A stretch of DNA of 64,000 nt, taken from positions 1 through 64,000 of the forward strand of contig NZ_VUOA01000006.1 of assembly GCF_008386575.1 (NCBI RefSeq), read 5' to 3'. The notes below the pieces were generated by a model. It had not been told where the DNA came from. It made no database searches and saw only the letters and a program-made list of their open reading frames with translations. The DNA comes from Salinarimonas soli. Lineage in GTDB: Bacteria > Pseudomonadota > Alphaproteobacteria > Rhizobiales > Beijerinckiaceae. Every line of letters begins with the position of its first letter. Position 1 is the first letter of the stretch. Below are positions 36,494 through 43,761 of the stretch, piece by piece. A program made the translations under genes and the position numbers.

Positions 36494-36522
36494 TGCATCG
36501 CACAATATGATATTGCGATGCA
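36494..36522 (+). promoter_or_regulatory. Phasin promoter dyad, candidate PhaR operator
   Basis: Perfect inverted 9-mer TGCATCGCA (36494-36502) and TGCGATGCA (36514-36522); each arm is followed by CAATAT. It lies 38-66 bp before the phasin ATG. TGC-rich dyads in front of phasin genes are the known type of site for the PHA-responsive repressor PhaR. Confidence 0.5.
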
Positions 36523-36559
36523 CAATATAGCTGCAGGCCAAGACAGGAGGAGAGGTCCC

Positions 36560-36982
36560 ATGACTGACGAGAAGCGAGGCTACGAGATCCCCACCGAGAT
36601 GCGCGACTTCGCCGAGAAGAGCGTCGAGCAGGCCCGCAAGGCCATGGACGGCTTCATCGGTGCCGCCCAGCGCGCCATGGACACGTTCGACGGCTCCGCC
36701 AACCCGGTGCAGACCAGCGCCGTCGACCTGAGCCGCCGGTCGCTGGCGCTCGCCGAGCAGAACCTCGGCGCCGCCTTCGAGCACGCCCAGCGCCTCGTGC
36801 GGGCGAAGGATCCGGCTGAGGCCATGCGCCTCCAGGCCGAGTTCGTGCAGAGCCAGTTCCAGGCGATGCAGTCCCAGATGCGCGAGTTCGGTGGTCTGAT
36901 GCAGAACGCCGCCGGCCAGGCCGCCAAGACGGCCCAGAGCGCCGCCGAGTCCGTGACCCCGCGGGGCGGCAAGAAGAGCTGA
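36560..36982 (+). CDS. Phasin family protein 1
   Basis: A 140-residue amphipathic helical protein that coats polyhydroxyalkanoate granules. The phasin_2-type core covers about 10-125 (MRDFAEKSVEQARKAMDGF; SLALAEQNLGAAFEHAQRL; SQFQAMQSQMREFGGLMQ). The C-terminus is Ala/Lys-rich. AGGAGGAGAGG lies just before the ATG, the strongest ribosome site in the window, fitting an abundant protein. Phasin 2 follows after 47 bp, so they are probably co-transcribed. Confidence 0.9.
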   Translation: MTDEKRGYEIPTEMRDFAEKSVEQARKAMDGFIGAAQRAMDTFDGSANPVQTSAVDLSRRSLALAEQNLGAAFEHAQRLVRAKDPAEAMRLQAEFVQSQFQAMQSQMREFGGLMQNAAGQAAKTAQSAAESVTPRGGKKS

Positions 36983-37029
36983 GGCCTCGGCTCGCGCTGC
37001 GGCGGGCGGGGTGATGGATGGAGACGGTG

Positions 37030-37740
37030 ATGAACGACGTGAAGGTGAAACCCGCTCGCGGCAAGGGCCGGACGAAGGCCCCAAGCCCCGCGCCGGCGCC
37101 CGAGGCACGGCCGGCTGCGAAGGCGGCCCGGACGGTACGCAAGGCGAAGCCCGCGCCCGTCTCCGAGCCGGCCCTGTTCGACGCCCCCGCCCAGCCCGCC
37201 CCCAAGGTGCCCGCGAGGGCTCCGGCCAAGGCCGCCGCCAAGGCGGTGGCCCAGCCCAAGGCCGCCGTCGCGGTCGAGACGCCGGCCGCCCCTCCCCCGC
37301 CCTCGCTGGTCGAGACCGTCGTGGTCCCGATCGCGGCGCTCAGCCTCTCGGGTGACGGGCCCGTTCCGCAGGCGCTCTTCAACCCCATGAAGGCCGTGCT
37401 CGGCACCCGCGACCCGCGGGCGCTGTACGCCCGGGCGCAGGAGACGGGCGACACCCTGCGCAACGCCATGAGCGAGAGCGCCACAGCGACGAGCCGCGGC
37501 CTGGTGGAGCTCAACAGCCAGATGCTCGACCTCGTGCGGGCCCACAGCGACGCCACCCTGTCGCTGTGGCGCTCGGCCCTTGCGGCAGGCTCGATGTCGG
37601 AGGCGATCCGCGTCCAGACCAGCGGCGTGCGCCAGGTCTACGAGGCCTCCGCGGGCCACTGGAAGAGCATCGCCGAGACCGCCGGCCGCACCGCCGAAGC
37701 CGCCATGCGGCCCATGCAGTCGGCCCTCAAGCGGGGCTGA
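37030..37740 (+). CDS. Phasin family protein 2 with basic N-terminal extension
   Basis: A 236-residue protein. Residues 1-95 are Ala/Pro/Lys-rich, histone-H1-like (KAARTVRKAKPAP; KVPARAPAKAAAKA). Residues 120-235 form a helical phasin-like domain (ALYARAQETGDTLRNAMSES; EASAGHWKSIAETAGRTAEA). The basic arm could bind DNA and tether PHA granules to the nucleoid, like PhaM/PhaF-type proteins; this is inference. ATG 37030 has GGAG six bases upstream; ATG 37018 is an alternative. Confidence 0.8.
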   Translation: MNDVKVKPARGKGRTKAPSPAPAPEARPAAKAARTVRKAKPAPVSEPALFDAPAQPAPKVPARAPAKAAAKAVAQPKAAVAVETPAAPPPPSLVETVVVPIAALSLSGDGPVPQALFNPMKAVLGTRDPRALYARAQETGDTLRNAMSESATATSRGLVELNSQMLDLVRAHSDATLSLWRSALAAGSMSEAIRVQTSGVRQVYEASAGHWKSIAETAGRTAEAAMRPMQSALKRG

Positions 37741-37762
37741 TGCCCTCGACCTGAGCGTTCCC

Positions 37763-37787
37763 AAGGGCCGCCCGCAGGGGCGGCCTT
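37763..37787 (+). terminator. Terminator of the phasin operon
   Basis: Stem GGCCGCC / GGCGGCC with flanking AAG/CTT around CGCAG-type loop bases, 23 bp after the phasin 2 stop. It sits between convergent genes and may serve both strands. Confidence 0.65.
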
Positions 37788-37793
37788 CGTCGT

Positions 37794-38021
37794 TCAGGCG
37801 GCCCCCGCCGCCATGCGCTGGAGCATCAGGGCGATGGCGGTGAGCACGAAGCCCGTCCACCACAGGGGCGAGCGGATGGTCTTGTCCGCGCCCTCCCGCG
37901 GCGCCACGGCCCGTCCGGAGAGACGCTGGAAGGACGGCCACAGGAAGCAGGCGAGCCCCGCGAGGGCCAAGGCGAAGGCCAGGATCGTGAGGGTCTGGGG
38001 CGACAGATTCTGCGGTGGCAT
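37794..38021 (-). CDS. Small two-helix membrane protein
   Basis: A 75-residue protein. Membrane helices lie at about 9-29 (LTILAFALALAGLACFLW) and 52-70 (WWTGFVLTAIALMLQ), with a polar loop SGRAVAPREGADKT between them. GAGGGA precedes the ATG at 38021. I see no family signature. It is divergent from the 38149 membrane protein. Confidence 0.65.
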   Translation of the reverse strand: MPPQNLSPQTLTILAFALALAGLACFLWPSFQRLSGRAVAPREGADKTIRSPLWWTGFVLTAIALMLQRMAAGAA

Positions 38022-38148
38022 GGATCCCTCGGGGTGCGCAGGGCTCATAGCACAAGAGGTGCCGGAAAGCCGAGAGTGCGCCGCCGCACAATGACCAAAC
38101 CCCATCGGGCGTAGAGGAAGCGGCGTCGATCCGACAGGAGACCGCACC

Positions 38149-38559
38149 ATGCGCCGCTACGACCTCTGGTTCCTCATCCTTGCCGCCGCCTGCCTCATCG
38201 TCGGGGTGGTCATGGGCATCGCCATGGGCGTCGTCCACGATTTCCGCCTCGGTCCCGTCCATGCCCATCTCAACCTGCTGGGCTGGGCCTCGCTCGCCCT
38301 GTTCGGCCTCACCTACCGGGCCTATCCGGCGCTGGGCGCCTCGCGCATTGCGGGCTTCCACTTCGCGGCGGCCGCGCTCGGCGCCGTGACGCTCCCGGCC
38401 GGCATCACGCTGTCGATCCTCGCCGAGAACCCGGGCCTCGCGATCGCCGCCTCCTTCGTGTGGCTCGCCGCCGCCCTCCTGTTCCTCGCCAACCTCGTGG
38501 CGATGGCCCTCTCCGGCGCCAGGAGCCCGCAGGGCGTATCCTCGCCCGCCGCGGCCTGA
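38149..38559 (+). CDS. Four-helix membrane protein with HAHLNLLGW motif
   Basis: A 136-residue protein with about four membrane helices. The conserved HAHLNLLGWASLALFGL segment (residues 39-55) resembles the heme-ligand helix region of heme-copper oxidase subunit I, and homologues are sometimes annotated as cytochrome oxidase-like. It is far too short for an oxidase, so heme binding is only possible. AGGAGA precedes the ATG. Confidence 0.7.
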   Translation: MRRYDLWFLILAAACLIVGVVMGIAMGVVHDFRLGPVHAHLNLLGWASLALFGLTYRAYPALGASRIAGFHFAAAALGAVTLPAGITLSILAENPGLAIAASFVWLAAALLFLANLVAMALSGARSPQGVSSPAAA

Positions 38560-38583
38560 GATAGACCGCTTGCCCCATCCTCT

Positions 38584-38717
38584 ACCCTCGTCCTGAGGTG
38601 CGACCCCGGACCTGGTCCGGGGGAGCCTCGAAGGGCGCTCCAGGGATTTCCCTCCGGCTCACGAGCGTCTTGCGTGCTTCGAAACGCCCGCTAGCGCGGG
38701 CTCCTCAGCATGAGGGG
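38584..38717 (+). repeat. Dispersed repeat B, copy 8
   Basis: Full copy; the first hairpin region has the variant CCCCGGACCTGGTCCGGGG. It ends CCTCAGCATGAGGGG. It lies between two genes in the same direction. Confidence 0.85.
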
Positions 38718-38834
38718 GGAATTGGAGCTCCCTTCAGCCCGAGAAGCGCTCTGACGACCGGTCCGCCGCCTCTCGCGCCACGGGGGGCGGCGCCCCATCT
38801 TGGGCGCTCCGACAGACAAGGATGGACGCCCGCC

Positions 38835-39380
38835 ATGACCGCAGCCGCCCCGCACGACGTCGTCGCCTTCTGGAGCGAGGCCGGGCCGGACCGCTGGTTC
38901 TCGCCGGACGACGCCTTCGATGCCGCGATCCGCGAGCGCTTCCTCGCGACCTACGAGGCGGCGGCCCGGGGCGATCTCAACGAGTGGGAGCTGACGCCCG
39001 AGGGCGCGCTCGCCATCGTCCTCGTGCTCGACCAGTTCCCGCGCAACATGTTCCGGGGCACCCGGCGCGTCTATGCCACCGACGACACGGCGCTTCTCGC
39101 CGCGGAACGCGCCATCGACCGGGGTCACGACCGGGCGGTCGACCCCTCCCTACAGCGCTTCTTCTACCTGCCCTTCATGCATGCCGAAGATCTGGCGATG
39201 CAGGACCGCTCGGTCGCGCTGAACGAGGCACTGGGCGACGCCGAATGCGTGACTTACGCCCACCATCACCGGGACATCGTCGCCCGGTTCGGCCGCTTCC
39301 CCCACCGCAACGCGCTCCTCGGCCGCGAGACGACGCCCGAGGAGGCGGCCTACCTGGAGGCGGACGGCTTCCAGGGCTGA
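38835..39380 (+). CDS. DUF924 family protein
   Basis: A 181-residue helical cytosolic protein. The family signatures are VVAFWSEAGPDRWF near the start, ALAIVLVLDQFPRNMFRGT, RFFYLPFMHAEDLAMQ and GRFPHRNALLGRETTPEE. The TPR-like fold is known structurally for the family, but the function is unknown. It is convergent with ilvH, 2 bp between stops. Confidence 0.92.
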   Translation: MTAAAPHDVVAFWSEAGPDRWFSPDDAFDAAIRERFLATYEAAARGDLNEWELTPEGALAIVLVLDQFPRNMFRGTRRVYATDDTALLAAERAIDRGHDRAVDPSLQRFFYLPFMHAEDLAMQDRSVALNEALGDAECVTYAHHHRDIVARFGRFPHRNALLGRETTPEEAAYLEADGFQG

Positions 39381-39382
39381 GC

Positions 39383-39925
39383 CTACATGCCCTCGGCGCC
39401 ACGGCTCATCGCCGCGATGCCCGTGCGCGACACCTCGACGAGGCCCACCGAGGTCATGAGCCCGATGAAGCGCTCGACCTCGTCCGTGGTGCCGGTGAGC
39501 TCGAAGATGAAGGATTGGAGCGTCGCGTCGAGGGTGCGGGCCCCGAAGGCGGAGGCGAGCCGCATGGCCTCGACCCGCTGCTCGCCCTTGCCGGCCACCT
39601 TGCACAGGACGAGCTCGCGCTCGATCGCCTCGCCCTGAACCGTAAGGTCCGTGACCCGGTGGACGGGGACGAGGCGCCCGAGCTGGCTCTTGATCTGCTC
39701 GATGACCGCCGGCGTGCCCGTGGTGACGATGGTGAGGCGCGAGATGTGCTTCTCGTGCTCCGTCTCGGAGACCGTGAGGCTCTCGATGTTGTAGCCGCGC
39801 CCCGAGAACAGGCCGGCGATGCGGGCGAGCACGCCGGGCTCGTTGTCGACGATCACCGCGAGCGTGTGGCGGGCGGCGGTCTCGATGCGGGTGGGATCGG
39901 GATAGTGCGTGTTCATGACGGACAT
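39383..39925 (-). CDS. ilvH: Acetolactate synthase small (regulatory) subunit
   Basis: Regulatory subunit of AHAS that confers valine feedback inhibition; cytosolic. The ACT domain at residues 20-95 contains AVIVDNEPGVLARIAGLFSGRGYNIESL. The C-terminal domain has KVAGKGEQRVEAMRLASAFGA and ends with the alphaproteobacterial GLVEVSRTGIAAMSRG. At 180 residues it is normal. In this genome a GST and a DUF559 gene separate it from ilvB, although all four genes lie on one strand. Confidence 0.95.
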   Translation of the reverse strand: MSVMNTHYPDPTRIETAARHTLAVIVDNEPGVLARIAGLFSGRGYNIESLTVSETEHEKHISRLTIVTTGTPAVIEQIKSQLGRLVPVHRVTDLTVQGEAIERELVLCKVAGKGEQRVEAMRLASAFGARTLDATLQSFIFELTGTTDEVERFIGLMTSVGLVEVSRTGIAAMSRGAEGM

Positions 39926-39932
39926 CGGGCTC

Positions 39933-40619
39933 TCAGGGGTTGCGGCGGCGCAAGGTGGCGGTGGGCTCCTCGTCGACCTCGTCGTGGGCGACCACCCATT
40001 CCTCGTCGAGGGCGGCCTCGAGCCACTCGCGGAAGGCGGGGAGCCCTAGGATCGTGTCCATATAGGCGCGGGACACGGGATCGACGGGGATCGCGTAGGT
40101 GTCGAGGCGGGTGACCACGGGGGCGTACATGGCGTCGGCCGCCGAGAAGGCGCCGAAGAGGAAGGGCCCGCCCGCGCCGAAGCGCTCGCGCGCCTCGCGC
40201 CAGATCGCGGTCACGCGAGCGACATCCCGGGCCACCGCCTCGCCCCGGTCGCGGGTCGCGTAGCGCTTGCCGAGATTCATGGGGCACGCGGAGCGCAAGG
40301 CCGAGAAGCCCGCGTGCATCTCGGCCGAGACCGAGCGCGCCATGGCCCGCGCCGCCGGATCCGAGGGCCATACGCCGAGGTCGGGCCGCGTGTCGGCGAC
40401 GTGCTCCATGATCGCGACCGACTCCCAGACGCTGAACCCGTCCTCCACGAGCACGGGCACCTTGCCGCCGGGCGAATGGGCCAGGATCCGCTCCCTGGTG
40501 TCGGGCCGGTCGAGCGGGATCAGGACCTCCTCGAACGGGATCCCGAGCTGGCGCAGCAGCAGCCAGGGGCGCAGCGACCAGGAGGAATAGAGCTTGTTGG
40601 CGATGACGAGGGTGGGCAT
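39933..40619 (-). CDS. Glutathione S-transferase family protein
   Basis: 228 residues. The N-terminal thioredoxin-like domain (1-80) starts with NKLYSSWSLRPWLLLRQLGI and contains the GSH-binding GGKVPVLVEDGFSVWESVAI. The C-terminal helical domain runs about 90-205, and a polar tail follows. The active residue is probably Ser in YSSWS. It lies 7 bp upstream of ilvH on the same strand. The substrate is unknown. Confidence 0.88.
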   Translation of the reverse strand: MPTLVIANKLYSSWSLRPWLLLRQLGIPFEEVLIPLDRPDTRERILAHSPGGKVPVLVEDGFSVWESVAIMEHVADTRPDLGVWPSDPAARAMARSVSAEMHAGFSALRSACPMNLGKRYATRDRGEAVARDVARVTAIWREARERFGAGGPFLFGAFSAADAMYAPVVTRLDTYAIPVDPVSRAYMDTILGLPAFREWLEAALDEEWVVAHDEVDEEPTATLRRRNP

Positions 40620-40625
40620 GGGGGG

Positions 40626-41030
40626 CTAGCGCTCCTCCCCTCTCCCGGATGGGAGAGGGGCCGGGGGTGAGGGTGGCACGCCGGGAGGTTGGTGGGACCT
40701 CGCCGCCATGGCAATGTGATGGAGCACCACGTCGAGATCGTCGAGCACCATCGCGTTCGGAACGCGTATGAGCCTCAATCCGTGCGCCTCGACCTCGCGG
40801 GTCCGTCGGGCGTCATAGTCCGCTTCCCATGCGTGACCGCGCCCATCGAGCTCCACGACGAGACGGCGTTCCACGCAGACGAAGTCCAGGGTGTAGGTCA
40901 GAAGCGGAACCTGGCGGCGGACCTTGAGGCCGTCCAGCCGCCGCCCCCGCAACGCCTGCCAGAGCAGGTCTTCCGCCGAGGTTGCCTGACGGCGGAGCGT
41001 GCGGGCGAACTGGCGCTGATGCGTCGTCAA
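40626..41030 (-). CDS. DUF559 (PD-(D/E)XK-like) endonuclease-domain protein
   Basis: 134 residues of the Vsr-related DUF559 family. The core motif is Glu20, Asp49 (TLDFVC) and Glu60 with VVELDGRGH. Predicted to cut or bind DNA, but the family's role is unproven. Residues about 118-132 (PPSPPAPLPSGRG) are encoded by one arm of a 43-bp inverted repeat; the other arm lies 25 bp before the start. The natural protein may therefore have ended earlier before the repeat fused to it. It interrupts the ilvB-ilvH arrangement. Confidence 0.85.
   Translation of the reverse strand: MTTHQRQFARTLRRQATSAEDLLWQALRGRRLDGLKVRRQVPLLTYTLDFVCVERRLVVELDGRGHAWEADYDARRTREVEAHGLRLIRVPNAMVLDDLDVVLHHIAMAARSHQPPGVPPSPPAPLPSGRGEER
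40635..40677. repeat. Repeat D copy 3, left arm bracketing the DUF559 gene
   Basis: A 43-bp element, itself containing the palindrome CTCTCCCGGATGGGAGAG. It is the perfect reverse complement of 41055-41097 and lies inside the 3' end of the DUF559 coding sequence. Confidence 0.9.
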
Positions 41031-41054
41031 GGTCGCGGTCCCCTGGTTCAGCGC

Positions 41055-41097
41055 GCCACCCTCACCCCCGGCCCCTCTCCCATCCGGGAGAGGGGAG
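41055..41097. repeat. Repeat D copy 4, right arm bracketing the DUF559 gene
   Basis: Perfect 43-bp inverted partner of 40635-40677, between the DUF559 start and the ilvB stop. It includes CACCCTCACCCCCGGCCCC, as found at 5107-5143. Confidence 0.9.
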
Positions 41098-41106
41098 ATC
41101 CGCTCA

Positions 41107-42879
41107 TCACACCAGCATCTTGCCCGCGTCGTCGATGACCGAGCCGATGTCCGCGCCCGTCTCGCCGAGATAGTCGTTGAGGAGCATCTCGTTGTGGGCC
41201 TTGCCCGACGGGATCATCGGGAAGCAGTTCTCGGCCTGGTCGACCACGCAGTCGAAGATCACCGGGCGGTCGACGGAGATCATCTCCTTGATCGCGCCGT
41301 CGAGGTCGCCGGGCTTCTCGCAGCGGATGCCCACCCCGCCATAGGCCTCGGCGAGCTTCACGAAGTCCGGCAGGGACTCGGAATAGCTCTCCGAGTAGCG
41401 GCCGCCATGCAGGAGCTCCTGCCACTGGCGCACCATGCCCATGTACTGGTTGTTGAGGATGAAGATCTTGACCGGCAGGCGGTACTGCACGGCGGTCGAC
41501 ATCTCCTGCATGTTCATGAGGATCGAGGCCTCGCCCGCGATGTCGACCACCAGCGCGTCGCGATGGGCGAGCTGGACGCCGATGGCGGCGGGCAGGCCGT
41601 AGCCCATGGTGCCGAGGCCCCCGGAGGTCATCCAGCGGTTGGGCTCCTCGAAGCGGTAGTACTGCGCGGCCCACATCTGGTGCTGGCCGACCTCCGTGGT
41701 GATGAAGGTCTTGCGGTCCTTGGTGAGCTCGTAGAGCCGCTGCACCGCGTATTGTGGCTTGATCGTCTCGGACGAGTTGCGGAAGCCGAGGCAGTTGCGC
41801 CGGCGCCAGCCCTCGATCTTGCCCCACCAATCCTTGATGGCGCCTTTGTCGACCTGCGGGGCGCTGGAGCGCCACAGGCGGACCATGTCCTCAAGCACGT
41901 GGGCGCAATCGCCGATGATCGGGATGTCGACCTTCACGGTCTTGTTGATGGAGGACGGGTCGATGTCGACGTGGATGCGCCGGGAGCCGGGCGAGAACGC
42001 GTCGATGCGCCCGGTGATCCGGTCGTCGAAGCGCGCCCCGATATTGATCATCACGTCGCAGCCATGCATGGCGAGGTTCGCCTCGTAGGTGCCGTGCATG
42101 CCGAGCATCCCGAGGAATTGCGGATCGGAGCCCGGATAGGCGCCGAGCCCCATGAGCGTCGAGGTGATGGGAAAGCCCGTGAGCTGCACGAGCTCGCGCA
42201 GCAGGGCCGCCGCGTGGGGCCCCGCGTTGATCACGCCGCCACCGGTGTAGAACACGGGGCGCTTGGCCGACGCCATGAGCGCGATGGCGGCCTTGATCTT
42301 CTCGATGTCGCCCTTCACCGCCGGCCGGTAGGTCTTGTGCTGGTTGTCCCGGGGGCGGGCATAGGCACCCGTCTTGAACTGGATGTCCTTGGGCAGGTCG
42401 ACGACCACGGGCCCCGGGCGCCCGCTCGCCGCCACGTGGAACGCCTCGTGCAGGATGCGCGGCAGGTCCTCGATGCTCTTCACGAGGTAGTTGTGCTTCG
42501 TGCAGTGGCGCGTGATGCCCACCGTGTCGCATTCCTGGAAGGCGTCGGTGCCGATGAGGTGGGTGGGCACCTGGCCCGTGATGCACACGAGCGGGACCGA
42601 GTCGAGCATCGCGTCGGTGAGGCCCGTCACGGCGTTGGTGGCGCCTGGGCCCGAGGTCACGAGAACGACGCCGACCTTGCCCGTCGAGCGGGCATAGCCC
42701 TCGGCGGCGTGGACCGCGCCCTGCTCGTGGCGCACGAGGATGTGGCGCACCTTCCCCTGGTGGAAGATGGCGTCGTAGATGGGAAGCACCGCGCCGCCCG
42801 GATAGCCGAAGATGTGCTCGACGCCCTGATCCTGGAGGGCGCGGACGACCATCTCGGCCCCGGTCATCATCTCGCTCAT
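41107..42879 (-). CDS. ilvB: Acetolactate synthase large (catalytic) subunit
   Basis: ThDP enzyme making acetolactate or acetohydroxybutyrate, the first common step of branched-chain amino acid synthesis. The 590 residues have catalytic Glu52 in [18 protein letters not shown]-binding and beta domains in the middle, and the ThDP region [11 protein letters not shown]. The metal-ligand position is Glu rather than the usual Asp. ATG 42879 ([15 protein letters not shown]) is chosen because family proteins begin there; an open frame further upstream is the attenuator leader. Expression is probably controlled by attenuation. Confidence 0.95.
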   Translation of the reverse strand: MSEMMTGAEMVVRALQDQGVEHIFGYPGGAVLPIYDAIFHQGKVRHILVRHEQGAVHAAEGYARSTGKVGVVLVTSGPGATNAVTGLTDAMLDSVPLVCITGQVPTHLIGTDAFQECDTVGITRHCTKHNYLVKSIEDLPRILHEAFHVAASGRPGPVVVDLPKDIQFKTGAYARPRDNQHKTYRPAVKGDIEKIKAAIALMASAKRPVFYTGGGVINAGPHAAALLRELVQLTGFPITSTLMGLGAYPGSDPQFLGMLGMHGTYEANLAMHGCDVMINIGARFDDRITGRIDAFSPGSRRIHVDIDPSSINKTVKVDIPIIGDCAHVLEDMVRLWRSSAPQVDKGAIKDWWGKIEGWRRRNCLGFRNSSETIKPQYAVQRLYELTKDRKTFITTEVGQHQMWAAQYYRFEEPNRWMTSGGLGTMGYGLPAAIGVQLAHRDALVVDIAGEASILMNMQEMSTAVQYRLPVKIFILNNQYMGMVRQWQELLHGGRYSESYSESLPDFVKLAEAYGGVGIRCEKPGDLDGAIKEMISVDRPVIFDCVVDQAENCFPMIPSGKAHNEMLLNDYLGETGADIGSVIDDAGKMLV

Positions 42880-42943
42880 GGCCTTCAAAGCTCCGTTGGG
42901 GTCTGGCTGTCTGGTCGGCGTATGTCGGTGGCGTGCAGGCAAT

Positions 42944-42967
42944 AAAAAAAGGCCCTCTGAGGGGCCC
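42944..42967 (-). terminator. Attenuator terminator in the ilvB leader
   Basis: On the minus strand GGGCCCCTCAGAGGGCC is followed by TTTTTTTATTG: a stable hairpin with a seven-T tract, 65 bp upstream of ilvB and 28 bp downstream of the leader-peptide stop. Confidence 0.85.
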
Positions 42968-42994
42968 ATGCGCCATCTCCGGAGTTGCAGGGCG

Positions 42995-43045
42995 CTAGCC
43001 CTGCTCCGTCGATGGCGCTCGAAGTACGAGAATAAGCTTGCGCAT
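42995..43045 (-). CDS. ilvB leader peptide (branched-chain attenuator)
   Basis: A 16-codon frame encoding [16 protein letters not shown] and ending in TAG. Five of residues 4-8 are Leu, Ile, Leu, Val, Leu: a run of control codons for exactly the amino acids made by the downstream enzyme. Together with the terminator at 42944-42967 this is the layout of ribosome-mediated attenuation. The ribosome site (GGCGGC) is weak. Too short for routine gene callers. Confidence 0.8.
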   Translation of the reverse strand: MRKLILVLRAPSTEQG

Positions 43046-43101
43046 AGCCGCCGCATTCCGGTGTGAAAGTTGCGCGACGCTAGACGATCGGGCCATGCGG
43101 G

Positions 43102-43563
43102 TCAAGCGGGCGAAGGGTTCGTTTTCGGGGCTGGCTGCCGGTTCGAGACCGCCTCAAAGCGTCCCAGCGCGCCCTTGGCGGGCCGCCCGCGGCGGCGCTT
43201 CACCTCCCGCTCGAAGGCGATGAAATGCTCCAGCTCGCCCGCGCGGTTGAACAGGGGCTCGATGTCCACCTGGCAGAGATATTGCTCGCCCGACTTGCGG
43301 TAGTTCACCACGCAGCCGGAGAACGGCTTGCCCTCGCGCAGCGCCCGGGCGAGCGTGCGCAGGACGAGGCGGTTGGTTCGGGCGCCCTGGAGCATGCGCG
43401 GGCTGCGCCCCACCACCTCGTGTGCCTCGTAGCCCGTCATGCGGCAGAAGGCGGGGTTCACGTAAAGGATCGTGGGGCCGGGCTCGCCAAGGCTCGTGTC
43501 GGTGAGCACGATCGCGGTGTCGTTCGCCTCGGCGAGCGTTCGGATCAAGTCCTCAACCGTCAT
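43102..43563 (-). CDS. LOV-like PAS domain protein lacking the photoactive Cys
   Basis: 153 residues. The PAS/LOV core (about 8-120) reads ILYVNPAFCRMTGYEAHEVVGRSPRMLQG and then NYRKSGEQYLCQVDIEPL, closely following plant and bacterial LOV sequences. The LOV motif GxNCRFLQG is here GRSPRMLQG, so Pro replaces the flavin-adduct Cys. It may still bind flavin and respond by reduction, or have lost that ability. The basic C-terminal tail KRRRGRPAKG resembles an AT-hook. GAGGAGGA precedes the ATG. Confidence 0.8.
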   Translation of the reverse strand: MTVEDLIRTLAEANDTAIVLTDTSLGEPGPTILYVNPAFCRMTGYEAHEVVGRSPRMLQGARTNRLVLRTLARALREGKPFSGCVVNYRKSGEQYLCQVDIEPLFNRAGELEHFIAFEREVKRRRGRPAKGALGRFEAVSNRQPAPKTNPSPA

Positions 43564-43761
43564 TACGTCCTCCTCGACACGACACGCCATCGCCGCGAGC
43601 ACGGAACGGGCTTTCCTCAACGCCAGCGGGCCCAAGACCCGCGCCCGAAACCGTTCAGGCGTCAGTTGTCGCGATGGATATGCGAGGTGACCCTTCGTCA
43701 GTCCAGCGCAAAGACCGGGGTTTGTCGCCTCGAGAACCATGAAACGCGCTAGACCTGCGGC

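Noticed and set aside
41194..42945. 583-codon open frame opposite ilvB
   Set aside because: Antisense shadow of a confirmed gene; low-complexity composition and no recognisable domain.
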